Shown here piece after piece: positions 31,665 to 43,300 of a stretch of DNA of 64,000 nucleotides (its first letter is position 1; the number at the start of each line of letters is the position of its first letter). The notes beneath the pieces are model-generated. The model did not search any database and was not told where the DNA came from. It worked only from the letters and a program-made list of their open reading frames with translations. The stretch comes from Cryptomeria japonica (Eukaryota; Streptophyta; Pinopsida; Cupressales; Cupressaceae): assembly GCF_030272615.1 (NCBI RefSeq), contig NC_081413.1, positions 186,772,669 through 186,836,668 of the forward strand, in the 5' to 3' direction. The position numbers were made by a program, and so were the translations under genes.

Positions 31665-33875
31665 TAATGATATTTGTGCTGGAGTTTTCTTAAGTTGCTC
31701 GACAACATTGTAAGTCCCTACTGCTGGTGGTTGATTTTGTGGTATTCATTGTAAAGTTACCTTTGATCTGTGAGTAACTACTGCACAGTCTCTGTCTCTG
31801 GGAGTTATGGTGATTGTAGCCACTGTATCATTTGACGTGCAAGATTTGTCTGTATCATAGGCTGTTCTATCAAGATTTATGTTAAATCCCTCTTCATAGT
31901 CTTTATGTGTATGTTTGACATCCATAATGTGTTCTATGAGTTCATCTTCAAACCAACCTGAGTGAGATGGTTGATCATGCCCCCGGTCTTTGAGACAAAG
32001 ATTTCTATCATCATCGTACTCTGGTGCCTCTGATATCATGCAAATTTGGTTATCATCTCTATGAGTGTCTTGATATTGGTCATCTTGATCAAGTGTTTCT
32101 TGTGAATCATTGTTTTCTATATCTCCTGAGCTAATGCCATGAATAGTGTAGTCGTATGAGACCTTTGTGTAGTTAGTTGTATTGTCTTGGGTACCTGATG
32201 TGGTAGCTTTCCCTTTGTCATGCTTAACAAAAGGATCCTTAAAAATTGTATGATTTGTGTTTGCTGAGGTTTTATCGGTATCGATTGTGATGTCCCCTTG
32301 GTCTATCATATCTTGGACCAAAATTTTCAATTTGTAACAACTTGATGTTTTGTGACCTTTAGTCCGATGATAATCACAGAAATCATTATCATTCCACCAT
32401 GTGGGTTTGAAAGGACCTAGTTCATACACTCTGACTTCAGGTAAAGTGATCATGTTCGCTTGTATTAACTTTTTGAGCGCCGACTCAATAGGTTCTCCTA
32501 GGGGTGTATAATTTCTCCTTGGAGCATTTATCCTGGGGTATCTTGTGTTCATGTTTTGTGTAGCATTTAAATTTGTTGAGGTTGTGTTATTAGATGACTG
32601 ACTCGTTCCCAAAGATAAAATGGGTTGAGTTCTGTTTATCGTTCTGGCGTCTACAATACCATCATTGATCACATTTTTGTTTTTCGACCAAAACTTAGAT
32701 TTGTCATTGTTGGTTGTGTTGCCATACTTAATAAGACCTTGTTCTACTAGTCCCTTCTCACATTTGAGAGTCTTTTCCGTGATTTGTTTGAATGTGGTTA
32801 AACATTGCATTTGTATTGGATATTTAATCTTAGGAATCAAATTTTTTGTGAACATATCCACTTGCTCTGTTTCTGGGATAACTATCTTGCACCTCCTATA
32901 GAGAGCCCTCCATCGTTGTATGAAGGATGCAAATGTTTCATTCTCATATTGTTTAGTGGCACTCAAGTCCATCAAAGTAACTGGGGTATCAATATTGTGC
33001 GAGAAGTTTGCAATAAATTGTTCAGCTAATTATCCCCATGATGTGATGGTTGGTGGTAAATGTGAAAACCACTCTAAAGCTGGACCTCCCAGACTTTTAG
33101 GAAATAGTCTCATTAAATAAGTATCTTCTAAGGCAACTTCTATACATGCCGTAAACAATTCTCTGATATGATCTCTAGGATCACCCTTCCCTCGATATCT
33201 ATCAAATTTGGGCGTTTCAAAATATTATGGGAAAGGCGACATGTATAATGTGTGATCAAATGGATAAGGACGTAGATCTTGCATTGTGTAGCTTTTCTTG
33301 TCGTTATCGGTTTGCATGGTTGCCATTTGTTGTTGAAAATTCTATATTTGTTGTGTCAAAATATGAGTTTGTGTCAAAGGTAGACCTTGTGTTTGTGTAT
33401 GTCCCACAAAAGGATTCGTGGCTGCATAACTAGGAGGTTGTTGCGAGGTACCAATATTATAACTTTGCGTGTTGTGCATTCCACTAGGTACTGTGAAATA
33501 GGTGATATGCGAACCCATGTTTGGTTGAATTGTACTTGTGGTATTGGCAAGACCTAGATTTGCATTTTGATGACTATATGTGGATCCCATAGAATATGAA
33601 ACTAGAGGTTGGGTTGCACTTGTTACTTGTGTTTGAATAGGTGTCGAGACACTTGATGTTATTGGTATGCTCTGTGATTGTATACTAGCATTGATCACCG
33701 AGGATGACACACTTGTTTGAAAGTTTGCATTTGTTTGGATAGGTACGTTTTGAGGAAGACTGGAGGTCGTTGCTTGTATTTGTGTCATGGGTGTTGTTTG
33801 ACTATTGTCTTGACAAAGTTTTTCCCAGTGGTAAAATCTTTGTGACATCAAAATCCTCAGGTAGTTTTTCCCCAT
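31665..33875 (-). pseudogene. gag: Element B Gag (Tat-type capsid and CHHC knuckle)
   Basis: One frame with stops at 33344-33342 and a few others near 33226, 33030 and 31745. A Gln/Thr/Ser-rich N-terminal part is followed by the retrotransposon Gag domain (about 33200-32750): FDRYRGKGDPRDHIRELF, MRLFPKSLGGPALEWFSHLP, ETFASFIQRWRALYRRC. A zinc finger FCDYHRTKGHKTSSCYKLK at about 32378-32320 has the CX2HX4HX4C spacing typical of Tat elements. An acidic Asp/Glu-rich part then links to PR. In a live element it would build the particle, with the knuckle binding RNA. Confidence 0.87.
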
Positions 33876-34220
33876 TTTGTATTAACAACGAAAGATACTT
33901 GTCCCTATCTCTATGTATAAGTGCATCTAGGATCATGAGGACACATGGGTCTTATTGAGAAGACTCAATTTCTTCCTTTGTCAAATGTTGTTGTAATTCG
34001 TTTAGGGTGGACATTGTTTGTGTACCTAAGTGTTGACCTGTGCATATTCCAAGTAGGTTTTACGGACTGTGTGTTGTTCAGGTCCATTATTCCTTTCGTT
34101 TTTTGTGACCTTGTGACGGGCATCTAAAATTGCTTATATGAGGGTGGTTCTATGCAAGATGATGACTTAACACTAGACTGTAGACTTAAATATGAGGTAT
34201 GCAAGGCTATACTAGACTCT

Positions 34221-34502
34221 CTATTGAGGATTTTGATGTGAGACCCATTGAGCATTTGTAGATTTCTCTAATGCAAGTCTTTCCATTTCTTGACTAAGTT
34301 GTTCAGCCTCAATCTCTCTATCAATTCTACGGGAAATCTTACACTCAATGTTTATCTCGTGTATGACTCCTATATATTGAGGTGCACTTCTTCTTAAGTC
34401 CCAAGCTAAGTTAGCTAGACCATCAATGATTTCTTGTTGACTGCCGTTTGGAACTAAATTAGGTTGCTCAAAGTGGAGCAAACCATCACCTAGGAGACCC
34501 AT
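34221..34502 (-). pseudogene. Element B Gag N-terminal segment
   Basis: MGLLGDGLLHFEQPN starts at 34502, followed by an amphipathic Glu/Arg-rich stretch (IDREIEAEQLSQEMERLALE). It is in the same frame as the Gag at 33875 but is separated by about 345 bases with several stops. It is probably the Gag N-terminus, cut off by mutation, or a short upstream ORF. A longer start at 34541 is possible. Confidence 0.5.
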
Positions 34503-34599
34503 GAAGACACACGCTATGAATCTATAACTGACAATGAACATAGACGTATATGAGGTCTAGATGATGACGTATATGATAATGTAACTAATATGGATGATA

Positions 34600-34815
34600 A
34601 TGCAAAAGACTTAGGATGATAATGAGGATGCAAGTGGGACTATGCAAAAGATGTAGGATGATAATGAGGACATAAGTGAGACTATGCAAAAGACGTAAGA
34701 CGATAATGAGGACGTAAGTGGGACTATGCAAAAGATGTAGGACGATAATGAAGATGTAAGTGGGACTATGCAAAAGACGTAGGATGATAATGAGGACGTA
34801 AGTGGGAATATGCAA
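34600..34815. repeat. 42-bp minisatellite in the element B leader
   Basis: Five tandem units of AGGATGATAATGAGGACGTA + AGTGGGACTATGCAAAAGACGT with point differences. It lies just upstream of Gag on the sense strand. The Leu/His/Ser-rich minus-strand ORFs over it are repeat artefacts. Confidence 0.93.
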
Positions 34816-35825
34816 GGACTATGTAAAAGACTGCCTAGGGTCACAAGTATGTAAGGACTTTTGAGTTTTGGTTTCAAAATGGACTTTATTTTTTGTAACT
34901 TCGTGTGTGGGACAATGTTTTGTAGTTTTCCAAATCTGAGAACAATTGCTGGTAGGTATGTATAGCTGATTGACTCAATTTTCATACAATCTCAGAAAAT
35001 TTGGAGATACGTGGGATAGGGCTTGAAATAGCCCAAGGGACTGACTCAATACTGGTCTAGCACAACGATACATAAAAAAACACGGAATACAATCTTAGGC
35101 TAGAAAGTGGACACCATTCAATGAGGCCCTTATGAAATACCGAGACAAAACGAACAGATAGAGAGTTTGGCAGCACTGGCTCCACTCCACGACACACACT
35201 TCTCGGGCATGCCAGTCTCTCTTACCCTGAAGATCCAAAGATCTTATAACTGAGGGATTTCTGTATCATAGTGTAAGGTACGTGAAGGGTATCTATGGGG
35301 TACGATCCGCACTCCCGGAATCACTGAATGTAGGATTTTTGGCAACTAAATTGGTTCATAGAATTAGGTTTTGAGGGGTCCCGATCCAACGATGGATTCT
35401 CAAAGCAAGCCACTTAAGACTTTAGTTGAGCTTATCGGTGCAGGGAAGGCCCCCACATATGTCAAATTCACTCAACACTCTAGCCGTCTGACCAATATAT
35501 TTATATAGTAGCTCGAAAAACCCGCTTGAGAGTACGCTGGGAGAGATGATATCCCCAACGCATCCCAATTCGAAGTACCTTTGTGGGGTGATGAAATCCC
35601 CAGTCAAAGATACCCCTCACTACGTAGAATAAAATAAAATTTGGATGTCGTTTACACCTTCCTCCTTTCTCCCAAGACCTCGAAGGCAGGTGGAAAGTCA
35701 GTTAGTGCAACAATAGGTCCACCCCAGACACAATAAAAATTCTTTACCTTTAAAAAAAGAAAAATGATTTAATCTAATGCACCCTGATTCATGTTCGTTT
35801 TATAGCCCAAATTTAGGTGTTAGAT

Positions 35826-36058
35826 ATGCATGTGCATGTCTATTTTAAACACCAAATCAAAATATGAAGGCATACATGTCAATTTTAACCATTTGTTGAT
35901 TTTAAGCACCAAAAGACCAAGTGTGAGATACATGCATGTCAATTTTAGCCCATGTTCATTTTAAGCACCAACAACGAAGTGTGAGATTATCCATGCATGT
36001 CCATTTTAACTGTTGTTGATTTTAAGCACCAAAAAATGAAGTGTGAGGTGATGCATGC
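35826..36058. repeat. 61-bp tandem repeat
   Basis: Units read TGCATGTCAATTTTA.. then ATTTTAAGCACCAA.. and AAGTGTGAGAT. Three good units and one partial unit. Confidence 0.85.
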
Positions 36059-36159
36059 AAAAATACTAATTTAATCCTTTCTGCAAATTCGCCACAGGCT
36101 GTAAACAGAAGATTAGTAGTAAAGTCCAACCAACAGAAAATAGAAACTCAAAATTTGAC

Positions 36160-36840
36160 AGGAACGAATGCGTAATCTTACCTGTGTAATTGCGTGATAC
36201 TTACAGATCGAATGCGTGAACCTGAGAGAGAGAATGCGTAATTCTGACAGACCGAATGCGTGATGATGACAGATCGATTGTGTAGCACTAATAGGTTGAT
36301 TGCGTGACAGACAAGCAAACAACAACAAAAGTTAAAAACTAAAAAATATAAGAAAACTAAACCCGATCAGGAACCTGCAAAACCAATTGAGAAGCCCTAG
36401 CCAAATCTCTCGTCATCCATTCAATATTGATTAGATCATATTTAACTTGATAAGAAAGAACTAAGCTATTATATCTATCAAAGGCCAGTTGTTCTTTTGA
36501 ATCCTGTATCAATTTTTCTACTTGAAGAACCTTTTGATAGCATTTGGCTTATCTTCTTTGTTGTTTCGTCCTTCTTGCACCTGAAATCCTGAACTGTACT
36601 TTTCTTGCCATAAACTGTTATAATCAAATCATGAAATAGAAGCAATCTGATCCCAGATTAACCCAATTTGATAGATGAAATAACAGACGGAATAAAAAAT
36701 AAGAGAACAATTTTCCCTACGAATGCATAATCCGGAAAGGGTGATTGCGTGATCTGAACAAGGCAACTGCGTAACCTTGTCAGAGCGAATGCGTGACCTC
36801 AAGGGGTCGAATGCTGTCTATGCGATTGCGGGACGATGAT
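36160..36840 (-). repeat. TTACGCAT/TCACGCAT motif array in the Gag leader
   Basis: On + the consensus is CGAATGCGTGA or ATGCGTAA, in two clusters (36160-36315 and 36720-36840) of roughly seven and five copies, spaced about 20-30 bases. On the Gag sense strand it reads TTACGCAT, as in the PMD leader. Confidence 0.8.
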
Positions 36841-36950
36841 GGAATATCTATTCTCGAAATCCATGTGAAATCTATAAAAAAAGAAGCAAAAATCCGTACA
36901 ACTTGCAAAAATTACACAGAGAACAGAGAAGGTAAGTTAGCTGTGTTTCA

Positions 36951-36964
36951 CATCAGGTTCACCA
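36951..36964 (-). other. Probable primer-binding site of element B
   Basis: The minus strand reads TGGTGAACCTGATG three bases after the LTR end. It begins with the universal TGG, but the matching tRNA was not identified. Confidence 0.6.
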
Positions 36965-36967
36965 AAA

Positions 36968-38112
36968 TTTATGCATGTAGAATTCATCTTAATAACAATG
37001 TATCAATTAGAAATCAAAAAGGAAATCACGAATCCCTATCTAATCAAAGAATCTAACAAATAAGACAATGAAATAATGCAATATCAAACAAATAGGAATT
37101 ATAATAATTCAATCAAAAACTCCCTATTCCAAGATTGCATATCGCTTCCATTGCTCTTCTCTTCTCTATGGTATGATGGCTCTCAGATATTGCGCTGGTA
37201 ATCTGCAAGTGACACAAAGATTCGAAGTTCGTGATTATTGAAAATGGAGATTGAATGCTCAATTTATAGATTTTTGGATGAGATTGATTGAAAGGTGGAA
37301 CAAATTGATCAAGAAGTGGAATTCATGTGAGCTCACATGAAAATTGATAGTTGAACTGTTGATTGTAGGAGTGGAACTCAATAGATTGAATAGATCAATG
37401 GAGTCAACTGATTGAGAAAAAGCTGACTGAAGGAAGAAAAAGAATGATTGGAGGAAATAAAGAGGATGACAAAGAAAGCTTAATTTAGAAAAAGCTAAAT
37501 AAAAGATGGAAATAGAGATTGGAGAGATAAATGATTTAATTAATTAATTGATTTAATTAATTAATTTAGCATGTGCTTGCATTTAGATTTTCAATTAAAT
37601 CTTTGCATGAGATTTAATTCAAATAATTGAATTTAATTCAATTCAATTTAGCATTTGAATATATTTAGAACTTGACTTTGATTTTCAATTTGGTTTTTGA
37701 AATCATGCACATGTAATTGAATTTGGAAGAAATTAGAAGAATATGAAATTAAATGAAATTAGAATTTGGGGGATTTGGAAATGGAAGAATTGATTAGTTA
37801 ATTAAATAATTTAAAGAAACTATTTAATTATGTAGAAATGGAATTTAATTAAATAATAAAGATTATTTAATTTAAAGGATAAAATCACAATTAATTAAAT
37901 AATAAATATTTAATTAATATTTAGAAGAGGGTTGAATGATTAGTTGATCAGAGATAGAAATTGATGATTAATTTATTTAAATAATAAAGATTATTTAAAT
38001 AGGGGAATTAACCATAATTAATTAAATAATAAATATTTAATTAATATTTAGAAAATGATTAAATGATGATAGAATAAGAAATAGAATAATTAGTAAGATT
38101 ATGAGGAAATAT
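36968..38112 (-). repeat. Element B 5' LTR, first segment
   Basis: Matches 23083-24200 closely. A sense-strand TATA (CTATAAATTG) lies near 37262-37271. The LTR is split here by the nested non-coding element and continues at 40254-40356. Confidence 0.9.
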
Positions 38113-40253
38113 TATAGGAGTTGAGAAAATACAACACCACAGGAGCCCAAATAATCTCTGCAAGCTGAAAAACCTGTTACAAGGAGAAGCAATGAAGCAA
38201 ATCACAGAAGGAAAGAATACACAGGAAAAATATGCTCCAAAAGATGAGAGCTCAATAATCTCCAAAATGTATTGTCAATAATAATTATTCTTCATACAAT
38301 GAAAAGAAAGAACTCAACCTTTAATAGGTCAAGAAACCCTAAAAGGGAAAACCTAGGTTTGCACATAATAATTAATTATATATACCTAAAGTTAACTTAA
38401 GTGTAAAAGAGATAAAGGGAACTTAAATAATTAAACAAATAATGTTTAATTAATCAAGTTAATATTCGAATACTCTAACACCCCCCCTTAAGCTAGACTT
38501 AGGGAGAAGCTACAACCTAGAACAACTACTGAAAGCAATAAAGATGGGTCCCGGCAACAAGGCCTGATCAGGTACCCAAATACAATGAAATCTCTATGAA
38601 CTGGAGAAATAGAGAAAACCACGTGGGAACAAAACTCTACTCCAAAAAGAGATGAAAAAGAATACCACTGAAGCATGAAGAACTTGCAAACTCTGTCGAA
38701 GAATAACTGCTGATCTGAAGAACATCCACTGAACTAGAACATGACCAGGTAGAGAAGACTGTAATCTGCATGAGTGCCCTCAAATGACACTACTTGAATC
38801 AGGAGGCAAACAAGACAAAAACAACTGAAATCAAAGATATAGATGGCATGAGAAACCAAAGCCTGAAGAGCTGATCAATCGAACCATGGAAGCAGTAGAA
38901 CCAACAGGATAAACCTCCCCATAATGCGGAAGTGGGAGAGGGACAGGAACACTGAAAAGGACAGTAAAAAAAAACTGCATGACGAAGAACCAAGAACATC
39001 AAAGGTGCTGAGACACATCATCATGAGGCGAATGTCGTGGAAGGAACACTCACTGGACAAAGGAAGATGGCAAACAACAGGCAAACATCAACCCCCTCAT
39101 GGCACTTGATCAATAGTGCATGTACAACAAGACACAAGATATGCAAGATTCTAAGTAAACAATGCATGATGGCACTTTATCGCAGTGCGTTTGCATAAAT
39201 AAAATGCTACAATGATAAGAAGACTGGAAATAGAAACGTGAACCAAAATAGAGACACCCTACTTAGAGAAGAGATCCCAGGACCTGAAACAACAACGATA
39301 TCCACTAGAATGCTAAAAAATAAAAAACTGAATAAAATATGCATGGAGCAGAATCTGGAAATAAAACTTAGATGGCTGGAAAGTACACAACACACGCTTT
39401 CCAAAAATATAAAATTTTCAAAAAACAGAGGTTGGATGCTCATTTTATGGCTCCCGGAGTGCAAAAACTAGACCTCACTTTGACTGGAAAAAAAAATAGT
39501 CAAACAAAAAAATTGGAAAAAATTACCAATATCATGAGGTTGGTCTCAGAACCAGCTTTCCGATGCCTATTTGTTTTCGAAAAAACGACTCCGTATGCCC
39601 AAGATAGAGCCAAAAGAAAAAAACCCCTCTTTTTAGGCATAAAAAAGGGTAAATTTTTTTTTTTGACGAATTTTTTTTGACACATTTGCAGATACAGCCG
39701 TACAGATTTTTATGTCTCGTAAAGCGTGCCAATAAAAAAATCATGGCCCAGATGCACTTGTCACCGAAATAGGTAAATTATATATCAAAATGAATGGAAA
39801 CGCCCTTTGGAAGCCAACGGTTAGGTCTGTTCTGACCCAAACTGCTCTGATTTTTTTGACAAATTTCTCAAAATTCGTGCAAAAAAAAAGCAAAACCAAA
39901 GAAAAAATTTCAGAACCCAAATTTGACAAATTTTATATGGAAATGGGGGTTTTGGGGCGTTCTGAGCTCAACAGTGAGGTCCGTTTGAGCCCAAAATGAT
40001 TAGAAACAAAATAGCTACCCCAAATCCAATAAAAAATTTTGAAAAAACTTGAAACCCTCCAAAAAATCTTTTGAAAAATCGGGAACAAGCAGCAACAAAT
40101 GTAGGCTCTAATACCATGAAGAAGTTGAGGAAATACAACCTCAGAGATCCCAAGAACACCTGCATGCAAATACCGATCACAAGAGAAGATTGGAGGCACA
40201 TAAAGCAAAAAAGCATAAATGCTCTGAAGAAAAAAATTATCATTCAGAAAGGG
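38113..40253 (-). mobile_element. Nested non-coding LTR element inside the 5' LTR of element B
   Basis: The 3' LTR is 38113-38480 (sense start TGTTAGAGT), the PPT 38481-38490, the internal region about 1.6 kb without element genes, the PBS TGGTATTAGAGC at 40116-40105, and the 5' LTR 40117-40253, truncated. The internal sequence matches the composite at 10896-13190. Comparison with the empty site at 24195-24215 shows that insertion plus a small right-side deletion removed the rest of the LTR and about 10 host bases. ORFs here are short and unrelated to retroelement proteins, so this is a LARD-like family needing all proteins in trans. Confidence 0.85.
40105..40116 (-). other. PBS of the nested non-coding element
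   Basis: The minus strand reads TGGTATTAGAGC, one change from the initiator-Met tRNA site, directly next to the LTR start at 40117. Confidence 0.8.
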
Positions 40254-40356
40254 AAAAGAATAAGATTAATTAACTTAATTAAATAATTAAAGAATTATTT
40301 AACTAATTAGAGGAATAATTAGCACATGATCAATGAGACATTTTTAGGTGTCTACA
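40254..40356 (-). repeat. Element B 5' LTR, second segment
   Basis: It carries the sense-strand start of the LTR (TGTAGACACC at 40356) and matches 24207-24309. Confidence 0.92.
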
Positions 40357-40361
40357 ACTTG
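40357..40361. repeat. Target-site duplication of element B (right)
   Basis: ACTTG, identical to 23078-23082. Confidence 0.9.
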
Positions 40362-43300
40362 TATTTTGACAATGTATATTTTACTTGTGTGTTAAAAACT
40401 TCATAAATCGTACGTGTAGAACAAGGGGCATGTGATAGTAAGTTATATAATAGAAATGCAAATTACGAAGACAGATCTGGAAATGTGATATAAAGAGGAA
40501 CCTATGTCTGCAGTCCGGCCCTTAAAATGTTAGAGGCACCACTATCCAAAGGTTCCCAAGTCAAATTTGAAGTACAAATTTTGGATCAAGATGCTCTATA
40601 GATTGTGCTCCCAGAATTTCAACAAAAGTATTGGACACCAGAGCGAGTTGACAGTGTCCAAGGTTTTTCACTTGTTTTAAATCTATAACTATGTATCTAT
40701 GCCTACACTTTATGAATCTGTAACTCTTTTCTATCACATTTGGAATCGACACACAAAAAAGAGGGGAAAAATGACGGGCTTATATAGGGGCTTGCCTAAG
40801 TTAAACACCAAGTAGGAATTAATCTCCACTACAACAAAGATGATTAGAAAGTGAGCTTACCCTTATAGGGAAAAGGCTGAAAACCTTAAGGAAATGCATA
40901 ATTGACAAGTCATACCTTTTCTATGAATCTTTTTGGCTTGAAGACTCATGAAAAGTTGATGTTGCTTAATAGGAGTTCACGCACGCCTTTGATTATGAAG
41001 GAAACACATAAGCTTGATCATGGATGCTAACTTGAATGTTTATTCTCTCCTCCACTACCTTGAAGATGTTTGATTGCTTTCTCAATTGGAATTTAATGAT
41101 AGGAGTGCTTACTTGTGGAATAAATGTACAAATGAGGAGTTGAGGGTTGTATTTATACACAACTTCATGAAACATGTTGATAATTTCAAAGAAGGTTGAC
41201 ATTGGGATCACTTCCTCCTCAAAAAATTTATGACCATTAATGGTTCAAAATTTGGCCCAAAATGGTCAGACACTGGCATCTAGAGCCATAGTCTTGTTAC
41301 CTATTTTTCATCTTCAAGTCAAAAACCAGAAAATAGCCTTGTAGTTTGTTAAAAAACATCTCATCAATTTCAAGCATTAAAAAGGCTAAAAAATTAAATC
41401 AAATATCTTTGATTTAATAAGATTGTAGATTTTTTTAAAATTCCTTCTTAGTGGCAAAAAAGAGGCCTTATTATAAAGAAACTTGTAAAATAATCATGCA
41501 ATTGTCCTTTATTTTACATTAAAGACTCCCAAAGGTCAAAAGAGTAAAATTCAAAGGAAAAAGTGGTTCCCCCCACCTTACATGTAAGACTTTTTATTCT
41601 AAAGATTTTTCACTTAACACAAGTTGAGTAAGGGTTTGAGAAGAAAGGATTAAGTTATTCCATAAAGAAAGCCCTATTTTTCTATAAGTTTCACTATGGA
41701 GATCATCAAAGGCATCGAGATCTATTGTATGTTGCTCATGATTTTCTTTCTTCCAGTTTGATTTTAGAGGAACCCAGACCTCAAAATACTTCTTAGTTTT
41801 TAATAAGTTAAAGAGTGAGTTCAAAAGGGTATGAACGTGAAGTATTGCTTCTATTTTGGAGTAGAGGGTGTGAAAAGTCTTTTTTGAGCCATAAAGATGA
41901 CTACAAATGCCTAGTTCAGAGACCATGCAAGCACAAAAATAGGTTCTATTTGAAAGTAAAAGGGAGTTTTAACAAAAGAAAAGTATGGTTGCATGAGTAA
42001 AGGAGGGGTTAAGATTCTTTCATTGAGTAAGATCCATCTATACCTCAGGTATGTATCTTATCTCATATCTATACGAGAGGCCCACATTTAAGGTATTCTA
42101 CATGTTAAGAGGACTGTATATGATATAAATATCTACATGCATAATGATATAACTATGCACTGTTTTTTTTAAATTCTCTTTGAAAAGTCCTAGGGTTTGC
42201 ATGAAGTAAGAAATATTTGATTAAAAATATTAATGCAAAATGGGGCAAATCCTACTATAGAAAGATCAAAGGCTTAAAGCAACCATTTAAAACAACAGAT
42301 ACTACCCTTTCAGCTCATGCACACAATAATCACACATAGAAATAATGATAGCTAGGAAGCCAAAGAAATACCCAAAGAGAAGAGGTTATAGATTTAAAGC
42401 CATCAATAGAAATCAAAGTCTCTAATGAACATAGGAATGTATTCTCATGAATGACCTTTCTATCTCAACACATAATCATGACGTTTGTTAAAGGTTTAGT
42501 GAAGAGACTCTTCAAAAGCTCAGTAAAGGATGATCAAGGAATAGTGAGGTTATATAAATAAATGAGCGACCTAAGATTGAGGGGATGCGTAATAGTGAAA
42601 TAATTGTTAAGAAGTAGTCACAAAAAAAACCTCTAGAAGGCCAAAAGGTTACTATCATCAAGAGTCTTAAAACCTTTTCACATAGCACAACAATCAAAAT
42701 GCAGTGATATGTGAAGAAAGGTCATGACTGGCAAAAGGATCCTTTTGACATAATAAAGACCTATAATCTTAAGGTTTGATGATTTGTATTACTGTTTAGG
42801 ATTGTTTAATGAAGTTGCATAATGATATGTTTGAAGTTGGTGACAGTATCTGATAGCCCTACACAGAATTCAACAAAGGTAATGCAAACCATGTATAATG
42901 GTTTTGATGACAATGAGCAAGGATAGTACAACATACAACTATATAGCTTATAAGGATCCTCATCAAAATTAACAGAGGCCCAAGATAGTCCTAATTTTGA
43001 GACATGGAGAGGTCAACATCATAAATGTATCTAGGGCCATGATGTTCCCAAGAACAGTGAGAAAGTGAACATGCAAATAGAGCATCTCAAAGAAACTACA
43101 AAGTATAAGCAATCATGGTGTTCATATTCTATTAGAAGATACAAGAAGAAATAACACATAGACATAGTGCAGTCCATAAAGAATCTAAGACAACATCCTC
43201 AATACAAGCAGTCATATATGACAGAATCAAGATAGAATCCCTCACAAGGGCAATGAAGAGTTAGCGACCAAAGGCAACCAATGATATACAATGCATGCAC

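Larger units (their letters stand above)
34816..36950 (-). other. Long untranslated leader of element B
   Basis: About 2.1 kb between PBS and Gag without a long ORF. It contains a repeat of about 61 bases, three to four units (35826-36058; ATTTTAAGCACCAA core), and the TTACGCAT array (36160-36840). Candidate roles are packaging signal, intron or regulatory leader; none is proven by sequence. Confidence 0.6.
23083..40356 (-). mobile_element. Element B: Tat-type Ty3/gypsy derivative with gag-PR, no RT/IN, and a divergent PMD gene
   Basis: LTRs of about 1.23-1.25 kb (23083-24309, and 36968-38112 joined to 40254-40356) start TGTAGACACC on the sense strand, with ACTTG duplicated outside. Minus-strand order: 5' LTR, PBS, a leader of about 2.4 kb with repeats, Gag, protease, G-patch-like segment, acidic tail, about 2.8 kb of non-coding DNA. 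Then, on the opposite strand, comes a PMD gene with its own TATA box, followed by the PPT and 3' LTR. Gag with CX3HX4HX4C, VLIDGG protease and G-patch are Tat-lineage traits; extra ORFs near the 3' LTR are known for that lineage. No RT, RNase H or integrase is present, so pol enzymes would be needed in trans. Span is 17.3 kb, including a 2.1 kb nested element in the 5' LTR. Confidence 0.88.

Noticed and set aside
34600-34815. Regularly spaced repeats as a CRISPR-like array
   Set aside because: Units are directly abutting with no unique spacers and the context is a plant retrotransposon.
34585-34985. Minus-strand ORFs with repeated LRLLHSPTY, suggestive of a repeat protein
   Set aside because: They are produced by the 42-base minisatellite, without conserved domain or start context.
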